A DNA stretch of 34,440 bases from Verrucomicrobiales bacterium (lineage in GTDB: Bacteria > Verrucomicrobiota > Verrucomicrobiia > Verrucomicrobiales > DEV007). The position numbers and the translations under genes were made by a program. This document shows positions 6,991-15,296 of this stretch, piece by piece. Position 1 is the stretch's first letter. Each line of letters begins with the position of its first letter. The stretch spans positions 1 through 34,440 of the forward strand of contig JAEUHH010000045.1 in NCBI GenBank assembly GCA_016795505.1. Reading direction: 5' to 3'. The notes beneath the pieces are model-generated. The model did no database searches. It was not told the origin of the DNA and was given only the letters and a program-made list of their open reading frames with translations.

Positions 6991-9243
6991 GTGGGCGTGA
7001 AAGTCGTTCCGCCTTTTTTCGTCTCCTCACCCGGCTCCCTGGCCGGCCGGCTGGTCCGGCTGGCGGTGGTCGCTCCCGTTGCCATCCTGATGCACGCCCC
7101 CGTCTTTGCCGCCGAAGCCGAAGCCAAAGCCCCTGTCCGCCGGCCCCTGCCGTCGGCCGAGGTGATCGCCAAGCTGCCGCCCGATGGCGGGCCGGACTAC
7201 AACCGGCTCATCTTTGAAAAGAGCCCCTACCTGCTGCAACACGCCGCCAATCCCGTCGATTGGTATCCGTGGGGCGACGAGGCCTTCGCCGAGGCGCAGC
7301 GCACCGGCAAGCCGGTCTTCCTCAGCATCGGCTACACCACCTGCCACTGGTGCCACGTGATGGAGCACGAGTCCTTCGAGGACGAGGAGGTCGCCCGCCT
7401 GATCAATGAACACTTCATCCCCGTGAAGGTGGACCGCGAGGAGCGGCCGGACATCGACGAGGTTTACATGACCTTCACCCAGGCCCTCACCGGCGGCGGC
7501 GGCTGGCCCATGACCGTCATGCTCACCGCCGAGAGGAAACCCTTCTTCGCCGGCACCTATTTCCCCAAGGAGAGCCGCACCGGCCGTCCCGGCATGCTGG
7601 ACCTGGTGCCCCACATCGCGGGGATCTGGAAAGACCAGCACGAGGCCGTGCTGGCCGATGCCGCCCGCTTCGCCGAGAGCCTGAAAGGGATGACCGGCGG
7701 CCAGCCCGGCGACGTGCCCGACCAGGAGGTCTACGCCCGCGCCTATGCCGACTTCGTAAAACGTTACGACGCGGCCCACGGCGGATTCGGCGGCGCGCCG
7801 AAGTTCCCCGTGCCGACGAACCATCTCTTCCTCCTCCGCCACTGGCACCGCACCGGCGAGGCCGCGGCCCGCGAGATGGTCGACCACACCCTGCACGCCA
7901 TGCGGCGCGGCGGCATCTACGACCACGTCGGCCACGGCATCCACCGCTACTCCACCGATCCCATCTGGCTGCTCCCGCATTTTGAGAAAATGCTCTACGA
8001 CCAGGCGCTCCACGTGATGGCCTGCGTCGAGGCCTACCAGGCCACCGGCGACGAGCGGCACGCCCGCGTCGCCCGCGAGGTGCTCGGCTACGTGACCCGC
8101 GACATGACCCATCCCGACGGCGGCTTTTACTCCGCCGAGGATGCCGACAGCGAGGGCGAGGAGGGCAAATTCTACGTCTGGACCCAAGCCGAACTCGTCG
8201 AGGTGCTCGGCGCCGACGATGCCGACTTCTACGCCACCGCCTTCAACTTCGCCGAGCCGGGCAACTTCAAGGAAGAAGCCACCGGCGAGCCCGCCGGGAC
8301 CAACATCCCCCACCTCCGCGCCGACCTGAGCGAGGCCGATGCCGCCCGCGCCGAGACGCTGCGCGCCAAGCTTTTCGCCGCCCGGGAAAAGCGCATCCAC
8401 CCGCAGAAAGACGACAAGATCCTGACCGACTGGAATGGTCTCATGATCGCCGCCTACGCCCGCGCCGCGCAGGCCCTCGACGATCCCGCCTACGCCGAGG
8501 CTGCCACACGGGCGGCCGACTTTGTGCTCAGCCGGCTCGTCACCCCCGACGGACGCCTGCTGAAGCGGTGGCGCGAGGGCGAGGCCGGCCTGACCGCGCA
8601 CCTGGAGGACTATGCCTTCCTCGTCTGGGGCCTGCTCGACCTCTACGAGACCACCTTCGACCTCCGTTACCTGCGCGAGGCCGTGCGCCTGACCGATGCG
8701 ACCCTGGAGCACTTCTGGGACGAGGAAGGCGGCGGCTTTTTCATGACCGCCGACGACTCCGAGGAACTGCTGGTGCGGACGAAAAAGCTCTACGGCGGCG
8801 CCATCCCCAGCGGCAATGCCGCCAGCGTGCTGAATCTGGCCCGGCTGCATCGCATGACGGGCAAAGCCGAGTACGCCACCCGCGCCGAGACGCTGCTGAA
8901 GACCTTTGGCGGTGAGCTGGCCAAGGCACCCGAGGCCTTCCCGCTCACCCTGTGCGCCCTGGAGCTCCTCCACGGTCCCGCCCGCGAGATCGTCATCGTC
9001 GGCGAGCCCGACGCGCCCGACACCCGCGCCCTGCTCGCCGAGTTGAGAAAGCCCTACCTGCCGAACAAAGTCGTGCTGCTGCGCTCCGCCGCCCATGCCG
9101 ACGAACTCGCCCGGCTCGCGCCCTACACCGCCACCCAGACCGCCCTGGAGGGCAAAGCCACCGCCTACGTGTGCGAGAATTTCGCCTGCCAGTTGCCCAC
9201 CGCCGATCCCGCCAAAGTCCGCGAGATGCTGAAGGCGAAGTGA
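6991..9243 (+). CDS. Exported DUF255 thioredoxin-fold / six-hairpin protein (YyaL/SSP411 family)
   Basis: A 750-aa protein of the COG1331 family. Residues ~23-42 form a signal-peptide-like hydrophobic stretch ending PVFAAEAEA. The DUF255 thioredoxin-like domain (~65-225) begins with [17 protein letters not shown] and carries CHWC at 118-121, then [10 protein letters not shown] and GGGGWP. The rest is a long alpha/alpha-barrel-type region ([40 protein letters not shown]). The exact reaction of the family is not firmly known. Most family members I know of lack a signal peptide, so the leader here is worth noting. The start is GTG 6991 or 6997; starting at the next ATG (7090) would remove most of the leader. 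It converges with hemB with only 12 bp between the stops. Confidence 0.88.
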   Translation: MGVKVVPPFFVSSPGSLAGRLVRLAVVAPVAILMHAPVFAAEAEAKAPVRRPLPSAEVIAKLPPDGGPDYNRLIFEKSPYLLQHAANPVDWYPWGDEAFAEAQRTGKPVFLSIGYTTCHWCHVMEHESFEDEEVARLINEHFIPVKVDREERPDIDEVYMTFTQALTGGGGWPMTVMLTAERKPFFAGTYFPKESRTGRPGMLDLVPHIAGIWKDQHEAVLADAARFAESLKGMTGGQPGDVPDQEVYARAYADFVKRYDAAHGGFGGAPKFPVPTNHLFLLRHWHRTGEAAAREMVDHTLHAMRRGGIYDHVGHGIHRYSTDPIWLLPHFEKMLYDQALHVMACVEAYQATGDERHARVAREVLGYVTRDMTHPDGGFYSAEDADSEGEEGKFYVWTQAELVEVLGADDADFYATAFNFAEPGNFKEEATGEPAGTNIPHLRADLSEADAARAETLRAKLFAAREKRIHPQKDDKILTDWNGLMIAAYARAAQALDDPAYAEAATRAADFVLSRLVTPDGRLLKRWREGEAGLTAHLEDYAFLVWGLLDLYETTFDLRYLREAVRLTDATLEHFWDEEGGGFFMTADDSEELLVRTKKLYGGAIPSGNAASVLNLARLHRMTGKAEYATRAETLLKTFGGELAKAPEAFPLTLCALELLHGPAREIVIVGEPDAPDTRALLAELRKPYLPNKVVLLRSAAHADELARLAPYTATQTALEGKATAYVCENFACQLPTADPAKVREMLKAK

Positions 9244-9255
9244 GCGGGCGGCTCC

Positions 9256-10263
9256 TCAGCCCAGCCGGGCGGCGACCGATTTCGCGAAGTAGGTCAGGAT
9301 CATGTCCGCGCCCGCGCGCTTGATGCCGGTCAGCGACTCCAGCACCACCTTGTCCTCATCGATCCAGCCCGCCGCGGCGGCCGACTTGATCATCAGGTAC
9401 TCGCCGCTGACCTGGTAGGCGGCCAGCGGCAGGTCGATCTCCTCGCGCAGCAGGCGGATGATGTCGAGATAGGGGCCCGCCGGCTTCACCATCAGCATGT
9501 CGGCGCCTTCCGCCACATCCAGTTCGGCCTCGCGCAGCGCCTCGCGCCAGTTCGCCGGGTCCATCTGGTAGGTCTTCTTGTCGCCGGCTTTCGGCGCGGA
9601 ATCGAGCGCCCCGCGGAAGGGGCCGTAGTAGGCCGAGGCGTATTTCGCCGTGTAGCTCAGGATGCCGACCCGCTCGTGGCCCGCCTCGTCGAGCGCCTCG
9701 CGGATCGCGCCCACCCGGCCGTCCATCATGTCGCTGGGCGCCACGATATCCGCCCCCGCCGCCGCGTGGCAGAGCGCCTGGCGGCACAGCACGGCCACGG
9801 TCTCGTCGTTTAAAATGCACAGCTCGCCCGTGCGGTCGTCCGTCACCACCAGACCGTCGTGCCCGTCGGCATTGTAGGGGTCCAGCGCCACATCGGTGAT
9901 CACCGCCACCTCCGGATGCGCCGATTTGATCGCCCGGATCGCCCGCGGCACCAGGCCGTCGGCATCGTGGCACGCTTCGGCGCCGGAGGTCTTCAGCTGG
10001 TCGTCGATTTTCGGAAACAACACCACGGCCCGCACCCCGAGCGCGCTGGCCTCGCCCACCTCGCGCACCAGACTCTCCAGATGATGCCGCTGGCAGCCGG
10101 GCATGGAGGCGATCTCATCCACCCGGTTGTCCTCGTGGAGGAACAGCGGGTAGATCAGGTCCGCCGGAGTCAGTGTCGTCTCGCGGACGAGACCCCGGAT
10201 CGCCGCTGACTGGCGATTGCGGCGCGGGCGGATGGGCAGGTGGAGTTTTTCGGGAAAAGCCAT
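9256..10263 (-). CDS. hemB: Delta-aminolevulinic acid dehydratase (porphobilinogen synthase)
   Basis: A 335-aa protein of normal HemB length. It condenses two 5-aminolevulinates to porphobilinogen in tetrapyrrole synthesis, in the cytosol. The two Schiff-base lysines are K207 (SYTAKYASAYYGPFR) and K260 (MLMVKPAGPY). The metal-site segment reads DVALDPYNADGHDG (124-137), with Asp and Ala where zinc enzymes have cysteines, so this is the zinc-independent, Mg-type enzyme. The frame stays open upstream to 10362, but MAFPEKLH at 10263 is the natural start and leaves a 97-bp divergent region with the next gene. Haem supply fits the two cytochrome c-type proteins further along. Confidence 0.95.
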   Translation of the reverse strand: MAFPEKLHLPIRPRRNRQSAAIRGLVRETTLTPADLIYPLFLHEDNRVDEIASMPGCQRHHLESLVREVGEASALGVRAVVLFPKIDDQLKTSGAEACHDADGLVPRAIRAIKSAHPEVAVITDVALDPYNADGHDGLVVTDDRTGELCILNDETVAVLCRQALCHAAAGADIVAPSDMMDGRVGAIREALDEAGHERVGILSYTAKYASAYYGPFRGALDSAPKAGDKKTYQMDPANWREALREAELDVAEGADMLMVKPAGPYLDIIRLLREEIDLPLAAYQVSGEYLMIKSAAAAGWIDEDKVVLESLTGIKRAGADMILTYFAKSVAARLG

Positions 10264-10324
10264 GGCGATGTCCCGCCCAGTTTCACCCACTCCCCGCGCC
10301 CCGCCAAGGAGAGATCGCGCCGGC

Positions 10325-10353
10325 TTGACGTTCGGCCCGCGCCTCCCTACGCT
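10325..10353 (+). promoter_or_regulatory. Putative promoter for the beta-helix protein gene
   Basis: TTGACG at 10325-10330 and TACGCT at 10348-10353 are spaced by 17 bp in the hemB/10361 divergent region. Initiation would fall at about 10360, immediately before the ATG at 10361, implying a leaderless mRNA. The -10 box matches the consensus weakly. Confidence 0.35.
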
Positions 10354-10360
10354 CCGAGCC

Positions 10361-11821
10361 ATGACCGCCCGACTTGCCGGCGTGGTCGCCGCCTTGGCGC
10401 TCGGGGCGTCGGCTGCGGAGTTTCACATCACCCCCGCCGGGATGCCGGATGGGGATGGCAGCGCCGCCCGTCCCTGGGATCTGGCCACCGCCCTGGCCCA
10501 TCCGGCCGCCGTCCAGCCCGGGGACACGCTGTGGCTGCATGGGGGTGTCTATCGCGGCAGTTTCGAGAGCCGGCTCACCGGCGCCCCCGGCCGGCCGATT
10601 GAGCTGCGACAGGTCCCCGGAGAGCGCGCCACCCTCGTCATCGAGCCCCATCCGCGGATCGGTGCCGGCCTCTTTCTGAGAGGCAGCCACCTGCGGTGCC
10701 GGGACTTCGAGGTGAGGTGCGATCTGCCAGCCCGGCAGACCGCCACCGCCGGCTCCTGGCCTCAGGACTTGCAGCGTGGCAGCGTGGAGTGCCGCGGCTC
10801 GCACCTGGAATTGATCCACCTCGTCATCCACGACCTCGGCACGGGTGTCGGCTTCTGGTCAGAGGGCGAGGGGGGGCGCATCGAGGGCTGCCTCATCTAC
10901 AACAATGGCTGGATCGGCCCCGACCGCGCCCACGGGCATGGCATCTACGGTCAGAATGAAAAAGGGCGGAAACACATCGTCGACTGCCTGATTTTTGGCC
11001 AATACGGCGCCGGCATCCATCTCTATGGCAGCGAAAAGGCCAGCCTCCGCGTCTTCCGACTCTCGGGAGTGGCCGCCTTCGACAATGGGCGGCCGAATCG
11101 CTCGCGCGACATCCTCATCGGCGGCGGCTCGCCGGTGGACGATGTCGAGATCGCCTGCTGCGCCACTCGCGGCAGCGGACTCCAGCTCGGCTACGGCGAC
11201 ATCCCCGACAATGGCCGCGTCGTCGCCCGCGACCTCTACCTCCACGGCGGGCTGCGCCTCGCCTATCCCGGCGATTTCCAGATCTCCGATGCCACCCTCA
11301 TTGCTCCGGACAGCCTGCTGAGCCTGCAGTGGGGCCAGGTCCGTCCGACCGCCGGGCCGCGGCTGGAGGGTTGCCGCTTTTTCAAAACACCCTCGCCCTA
11401 TCCGCCTGTCGTCGTCTCCGAGCCGACTGGCACCCGGTCGGGCGGTCCGGAACTCCTCCGCCAGGCCGGGCTCGATCCCGCCGAGTCCTTCCAGAGCGGA
11501 CCGCCGGCGGAAAACCGCATCCTCCTGCATCCGAGCCGTCATCAGCCGGGTCGGGCCCACCTCATCATTTACAATTGGGAGGGGCTCGACGCCGTGCCGG
11601 TCGATCCCGGCTCGCTGCTGACGGTCGGGCAGGGGTTTCGCATCGTCGATGCCCGCGATTTTTTCGGTCCGCCCGTCGTCGCCGGCGTCTATCGGGGCGG
11701 CGCCGTGCCCGTGCCGATGACCGCCCGCACCATCCCGGCCCCGATCGGCAGCGACCCCGCCACCGAGACCACCGATCCGGCCTTTGGCGCCTTCGTGGTG
11801 CTGCCGGGTGACGCGCCGTGA
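10361..11821 (+). CDS. Secreted right-handed parallel beta-helix protein
   Basis: A 486-aa protein with a clear signal peptide (residues 1-20, ending GASAAEF). The next segment, ITPAGMPDGDGSAARPWDLATAL...GDTLWLHGGVYRG, is the typical opening of pectate-lyase/chondroitinase-like beta-helix proteins. It is followed by GAPGRPIELRQ and successive Gly/Asn/Asp-rich rungs to ~residue 330. The C-terminal ~150 residues look like a small beta domain. Such proteins often bind or cleave polysaccharides, but I see no catalytic signature that fixes an activity. The frame is open to 10217, but the leader peptide at 10361 decides the start. It is divergent from hemB. Confidence 0.8.
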   Translation: MTARLAGVVAALALGASAAEFHITPAGMPDGDGSAARPWDLATALAHPAAVQPGDTLWLHGGVYRGSFESRLTGAPGRPIELRQVPGERATLVIEPHPRIGAGLFLRGSHLRCRDFEVRCDLPARQTATAGSWPQDLQRGSVECRGSHLELIHLVIHDLGTGVGFWSEGEGGRIEGCLIYNNGWIGPDRAHGHGIYGQNEKGRKHIVDCLIFGQYGAGIHLYGSEKASLRVFRLSGVAAFDNGRPNRSRDILIGGGSPVDDVEIACCATRGSGLQLGYGDIPDNGRVVARDLYLHGGLRLAYPGDFQISDATLIAPDSLLSLQWGQVRPTAGPRLEGCRFFKTPSPYPPVVVSEPTGTRSGGPELLRQAGLDPAESFQSGPPAENRILLHPSRHQPGRAHLIIYNWEGLDAVPVDPGSLLTVGQGFRIVDARDFFGPPVVAGVYRGGAVPVPMTARTIPAPIGSDPATETTDPAFGAFVVLPGDAP

Positions 11822-11835
11822 CCGCCGGCGTCGCG

Positions 11836-12139
11836 CGGGGAGGTTTTGCCGTCCTGCAACCTTTGGGTGAGCCGGAACCCAATCGTTTTGCGCCGCTGCA
11901 ACATCGATCCGCACCCGCGCCAGCGACCGGGCGACGGTGCCCGTTCCCGTTGCGACGCGACGAAATCATTTTGTCGCGTCGCAAAATCGTTTTGTCGCGG
12001 TGCAAGGTCATGTTGCGACGCTCCCAGCCGGGTTGCCGCGGTGCAAAACCGTCTTGCGCCGGCGCAAGACGAGCGGGTGACGCGCCAAACCGCGCTGATC
12101 CGGCGCGACGAAAGGTTGCAGGACGGCAAAACCTCCCCG
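11836..12139. repeat. Palindrome array B enclosed by a perfect 29-bp inverted repeat
   Basis: 11836-11864 is the exact reverse complement of 12111-12139. Between them lies a degenerate series of palindromic units at 20-21 bp steps, for example from 11969, 11990, 12011, 12031 and 12051. These include ATTTTGTCGCGTCGCAAAAT at 11968-11987 and a perfect GTCTTGCGCCGGCGCAAGAC at 12051-12070. The unit sequence (TTTTGYCGCGNYGCAAAA) differs from arrays A and C but the design is the same. The 304-bp size and terminal inverted repeats recall a MITE; no target duplication is visible. No coding is supported. Confidence 0.85.
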
Positions 12140-12196
12140 GGCCGACCTCCCGCCCCTCGGGGAGGGAGGCCCCCGGCGCCGCGGCGCGGCCATTTC

Positions 12197-12262
12197 CGAT
12201 GCAACAGGGTACGATCGCCGATGCAACAGGGTACGATCGCCGATGAAAGAGGGTACGATCGC
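12197..12262. repeat. Three 22-bp repeats centred on CGATCG
   Basis: CGATCG occurs at 12212, 12234 and 12256, each within GATGCAACAGGGTACGATCGC or a close variant (the third has GATGAAAGAGGG). The period is exactly 22 bp. Confidence 0.85.
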
Positions 12263-12281
12263 GATGCGTTGGGATGCGGGC

Positions 12282-12299
12282 GCGCCGTTGGCGCTTTTT
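12282..12299 (+). terminator. Terminator-like hairpin of a dispersed repeat
   Basis: The stem GCGCC-GTT-GGCGC is followed by five T, preceded by ATGCGGGC. The same segment recurs at 16309-16328 and 16663-16682 with seven T, so it is a repeated module and not necessarily a gene-specific terminator. Confidence 0.4.
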
Positions 12300-12439
12300 C
12301 TTCCCAATCCCGGGCGTTGATTTCGTGGGGCGCAGGTTCGATCGGAAAAGCCGTGGGGCTCCGGTCGCCGGCGAACCGCGGAGCGGTTCTCCTTGAATAG
12401 CCAGGGGTCGTAGACCCCTGGTCTCCGGTCCCGAAATCG

Positions 12440-12521
12440 GCAACCCCGGATGGGGTTGTCCCATGCGGTTGACCCGCCGCCGGGGTATTCATCCCCATTG
12501 GACAACCCCATCCGGGGTTGC
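12440..12521. repeat. 22-bp perfect inverted repeat
   Basis: 12440-12461 is the reverse complement of 12500-12521; each arm is itself palindromic (CAACCCCGGATGGGGTTG). Just downstream are further hairpins at 12541-12559 (CCCGTAG-TTTCA-CTACGGG) and 12571-12587 (GCATCCCTCCGGGATGC). The whole stretch to 12708 is gene-free. Confidence 0.8.
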
Positions 12522-12708
12522 GGTGATTTCCCGCGGTCGACCCGTAGTTTCACTACGGGCTATTCATGGAGCATCCCTCCGGGATGCACGGCTCTTCGGG
12601 AACACGCCTTTCCCCGGATGACAAATCCGGCGGGACGGTCAATCTTTACGGCCCCAACCCTGCTATCGTCCTCACCCGTATCCGCCAGCCCCCCTCTTTG
12701 TTTTTGCC

Positions 12709-14073
12709 ATGAACTATGTCTCCACCCGCGGGAAATCCCCCGCCGTCGGCTTTGCCGAAGCTTTTGCTCAGGGGCTCGCGCCCGATGGCGGCCTCTATGT
12801 GCCGGAAACGCTGCCCTCGCTGCCGGGCGACTTGCTGCTGGAGGAGGGACCGATGCCGTATCCGGCGCTGGCGTGGGATTTTTTCAATCTCTTCGACACG
12901 GACCATGACTCGGAGGAGCTCATCGCCCTGATCGATGAGAGCTACGGCAGCTTCAGCGAGACGATGACGGCGCCGCTGGTCCAATTGGCCGAGAATCTGC
13001 ACGTGCTGGAGCTGTTCCACGGGCCGACGCTGTCGTTCAAGGATTTTGGCCTCCAGCTCATCGGGAATCTGTTCGAGCACCAGATCCGCCACACCGGCGA
13101 GCCGATCAATGTCCTCGGGGCCACGTCGGGCGACACGGGGTCGGCCGCGATCCATGGGCTGGCGAACAAGAAGGGGGTCAATGTCTTCATCCTCTATCCG
13201 AAGGGCCGCATCGCCGAACTGCAGGAGCGCCAGATGACGTGCACGGCGGCGAAGAACATCTTTCCCATCCCGATTGAAGGCACGTTCGACGATGCGCAGC
13301 GGATCGTGAAGGAGCTGATGGGTGATCTGGAACTGAAGAACCGGCTGCGGCTGTCGGCGATCAATTCGATCAATCTCGCCCGCATCCTGGCGCAGTCGGT
13401 CTACTACGTGCATGCCTACATGCAGTTGCCGCTGGATCGCCGCGGGGATGTCCATTTTGCGGTGCCGACGGGGAATTTCGGCAATGTCCTGTCGGGCTGG
13501 CTGGCGCACCGGATGGGGCTGCCGGTGGAGCGTTTCATCGTGGCGACGAACCGCAATGACATCCTCCACCGCCTGTTCACCACGGGGCAGTATGCGTCGG
13601 GCGAGGTGCACCCGAGTCTGGCTCCGTCGATGGATATCCAGATCGCGTCGAATTTCGAGCGGTTCCTGTATTACTTCCACGGCGAGGACGGCAAGAAGAC
13701 GGCCGCCGACATGGCCAAGATCGCGAAGACGGGCAAGCTCAAGCTGCCGAACTTCGATCCCGGTGTCTTCGCCGCGACCCGCTGCGATGATGACCAGATC
13801 CTCGTCAACATCCAGCGGGCCAAGGAGGAGTACGGTTACATTGTGGATCCCCACACGGCCTGTGCCCTGCAGGAGATCGATCCGGACCGCACCACGGTGG
13901 TGCTGAGCACGGCGTCGCCGGCGAAATTCCCCGATGTGATGAAAAAAGCCATCGGCGAAGCGCCCACGGATCCGATGCTCGATGTGCTGAAGAAGCGCAA
14001 GCCGGTGCGCTACGAGCTGGAGGCGACGCCTGCGGCGGTGCGGGCGTTTTTGGAGGCGAATGCGGCGGGGTGA
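12709..14073 (+). CDS. thrC: Threonine synthase
   Basis: A 454-aa PLP enzyme that converts O-phospho-homoserine to threonine, in the cytosol. The N-terminal domain (MNYVSTRGKSPAVGFAEAFAQGLAPDGGLYVP) is typical of the longer, yeast/enterobacterial-type threonine synthases. The PLP lysine is K111 in GPTLSFKDFGLQL. The phosphate-binding loop is GATSGDTGSAAI, and VPTGNFGNVLSGW provides further cofactor contacts. The length is normal and nothing is missing. No Shine-Dalgarno sequence is evident before the ATG. The gene stands alone between two repeat fields, and no other threonine-pathway genes lie in the window. Confidence 0.95.
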   Translation: MNYVSTRGKSPAVGFAEAFAQGLAPDGGLYVPETLPSLPGDLLLEEGPMPYPALAWDFFNLFDTDHDSEELIALIDESYGSFSETMTAPLVQLAENLHVLELFHGPTLSFKDFGLQLIGNLFEHQIRHTGEPINVLGATSGDTGSAAIHGLANKKGVNVFILYPKGRIAELQERQMTCTAAKNIFPIPIEGTFDDAQRIVKELMGDLELKNRLRLSAINSINLARILAQSVYYVHAYMQLPLDRRGDVHFAVPTGNFGNVLSGWLAHRMGLPVERFIVATNRNDILHRLFTTGQYASGEVHPSLAPSMDIQIASNFERFLYYFHGEDGKKTAADMAKIAKTGKLKLPNFDPGVFAATRCDDDQILVNIQRAKEEYGYIVDPHTACALQEIDPDRTTVVLSTASPAKFPDVMKKAIGEAPTDPMLDVLKKRKPVRYELEATPAAVRAFLEANAAG

Positions 14074-14088
14074 GGGGGAGTTTGGGTT

Positions 14089-14158
14089 TTGGATCTTGGA
14101 TCTTGGATCTTGGATCTTGGATTTTGGATTTTGGATTTTGGATTTTGGATTTTGGATC
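14089..14158. repeat. Heptamer array, 10 x TTGGATY
   Basis: Ten perfect 7-bp units start at 14089, 14096 and so on to 14152. The first four are TTGGATC, the next five TTGGATT, and the last TTGGATC. It begins 16 bp after the thrC stop. A second array of the same heptamer lies at 16004-16059. Confidence 0.95.
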
Positions 14159-14201
14159 GCGGGACTTTGAGGGCGTGGCTAGAAGGGGAGGAGCGGGGGC
14201 A

Positions 14202-14402
14202 TTTTTCGGTACCGGAGGGTGATTTTCCGGTACCGGATTTTCATTTTCTGGTACCGGAAAGTGATTTTTCGGTACCTGATTTTGGTTTTTCGGTACCGGA
14301 AAGTGATTCTCCGGTGCCGGGATTTCATTTTTCGGTACCGGATTTTCATTTTTGGGCACCGGAATTTCATTTTCCGGTACCGGAAAATGAGTCTCCGGCG
14401 GG
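14202..14402. repeat. Ten-unit 21-bp GGTACC palindrome array (array C)
   Basis: GGTACC centres start at 14208, 14229, 14250, 14271, 14292, 14313 (GGTGCC), 14334, 14355 (GGCACC), 14376 and 14397 (degenerate GGCGGG), each exactly 21 bp from the last. The best units read TTTCCGGTACCGGAAA, separated by short spacers of GTGA/TTCA type. Substitutions inside the palindromes are few. No gene is supported in 14074-14516; open frames on either strand only translate the repeat. Confidence 0.95.
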
Positions 14403-14516
14403 GTGAAAAACGCGTAAAGCGTTGGTTTTCAATGAAAAGTCCGTCCGAGTAGTCCGGGGCTCGCGGTTCGGGCCCGGGAAACGATGAAGCGGGCAGGAGT
14501 GCCCGCGCTCCGTGGG

Positions 14517-15221
14517 TCAGGGGCGGTAGACCTGCTTCAGGAGCAGATGGGCGGTGACGGGCGGATTGGCTCCGAGCGGGGCGCTGGAGCGGAAAAAGAG
14601 GGTCATGCGATGGGAATTGTTGCACCAGAGGGAGAGAAAGGCCTCCTCGGGGGCGTCGAGCAGGCGCAGATTCGGTTCGGCGGCGAAGTTGAGCCAGGCT
14701 TGACGGTCGGGCCAGGGGGAGTCGGGGTGGAAGGTGTATCGGCTGCCATCGAGGCGGGCGAGGAAGGCGGCCACTTCGGTGCGGGGGACCCGTTTGTTGC
14801 GGCTTGAGTAGGGGCTGAGGAGCCATTCGGACTCGGTGCCGGGGGTGGACGGCGGGAGCTCGGTCCGCAGACGTCCGTCGGCGCCAAAATGGAGGGTGAA
14901 CCGGCCTCGTGGCACTTCGGCGATCCAGATGGTGCCGGCCAGCTCCAGCTCGCGGGTGCGGTGGCTGGATTTCCACCATTGGAGATCGGCTTCGCGCATC
15001 CAGAGCCAGTGCGAGACAGGCTCGAGGTCGATGCCCGCCACGGTCTTGGGCAGGGTGGGCATGGAAAAGTCGGTGCGATACCAGGCGCCCAGGGCGCCCA
15101 CCAGCAATCCGAGGGACAGGCCGATGGCGGCAAGAATCAGTGACCGCCGCCAGCGTCGCCACGCTGGACCCGGCGACGGGGGAGCCTGCGGCTCGGCGCT
15201 GTCGTCAGTCGGGTGGGGCAT
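14517..15221 (-). CDS. Membrane-anchored protein of unknown function
   Basis: A 234-aa protein I do not recognise. A Pro/Ala-rich start (1-20) is followed by WRRWRR and one hydrophobic helix (~27-47, SLILAAIGLSLGLLVGALGAW). This makes it a type II-like single-pass protein with ~185 residues on the outer side. The exposed part is Trp-rich (HWLWMREADLQWWK) and mixed alpha/beta. There are no catalytic motifs. It is transcribed away from thrC and lies 75 bp downstream of the lipoprotein gene at 15297-15911 on the same strand, so the two may be co-transcribed. Confidence 0.65.
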   Translation of the reverse strand: MPHPTDDSAEPQAPPSPGPAWRRWRRSLILAAIGLSLGLLVGALGAWYRTDFSMPTLPKTVAGIDLEPVSHWLWMREADLQWWKSSHRTRELELAGTIWIAEVPRGRFTLHFGADGRLRTELPPSTPGTESEWLLSPYSSRNKRVPRTEVAAFLARLDGSRYTFHPDSPWPDRQAWLNFAAEPNLRLLDAPEEAFLSLWCNNSHRMTLFFRSSAPLGANPPVTAHLLLKQVYRP

Positions 15222-15296
15222 ACCCGGTCGATGGTGCCGGGTCGCGCGGATGTTGTCAATGCCGTCGGCCGGATGGGGCCGGAGCCGGGTCTGGGA

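Noticed and set aside
7027-9096. 689-codon minus-strand open frame
   Set aside because: Shadow of the DUF255 gene; no recognisable motif in the translated sequence.
14179-15162. 327-codon minus-strand frame reading through the GGTACC array
   Set aside because: The protein is a translation of the repeat (RYRKMKFRY-type) plus a shadow of the gene at 14517-15221.
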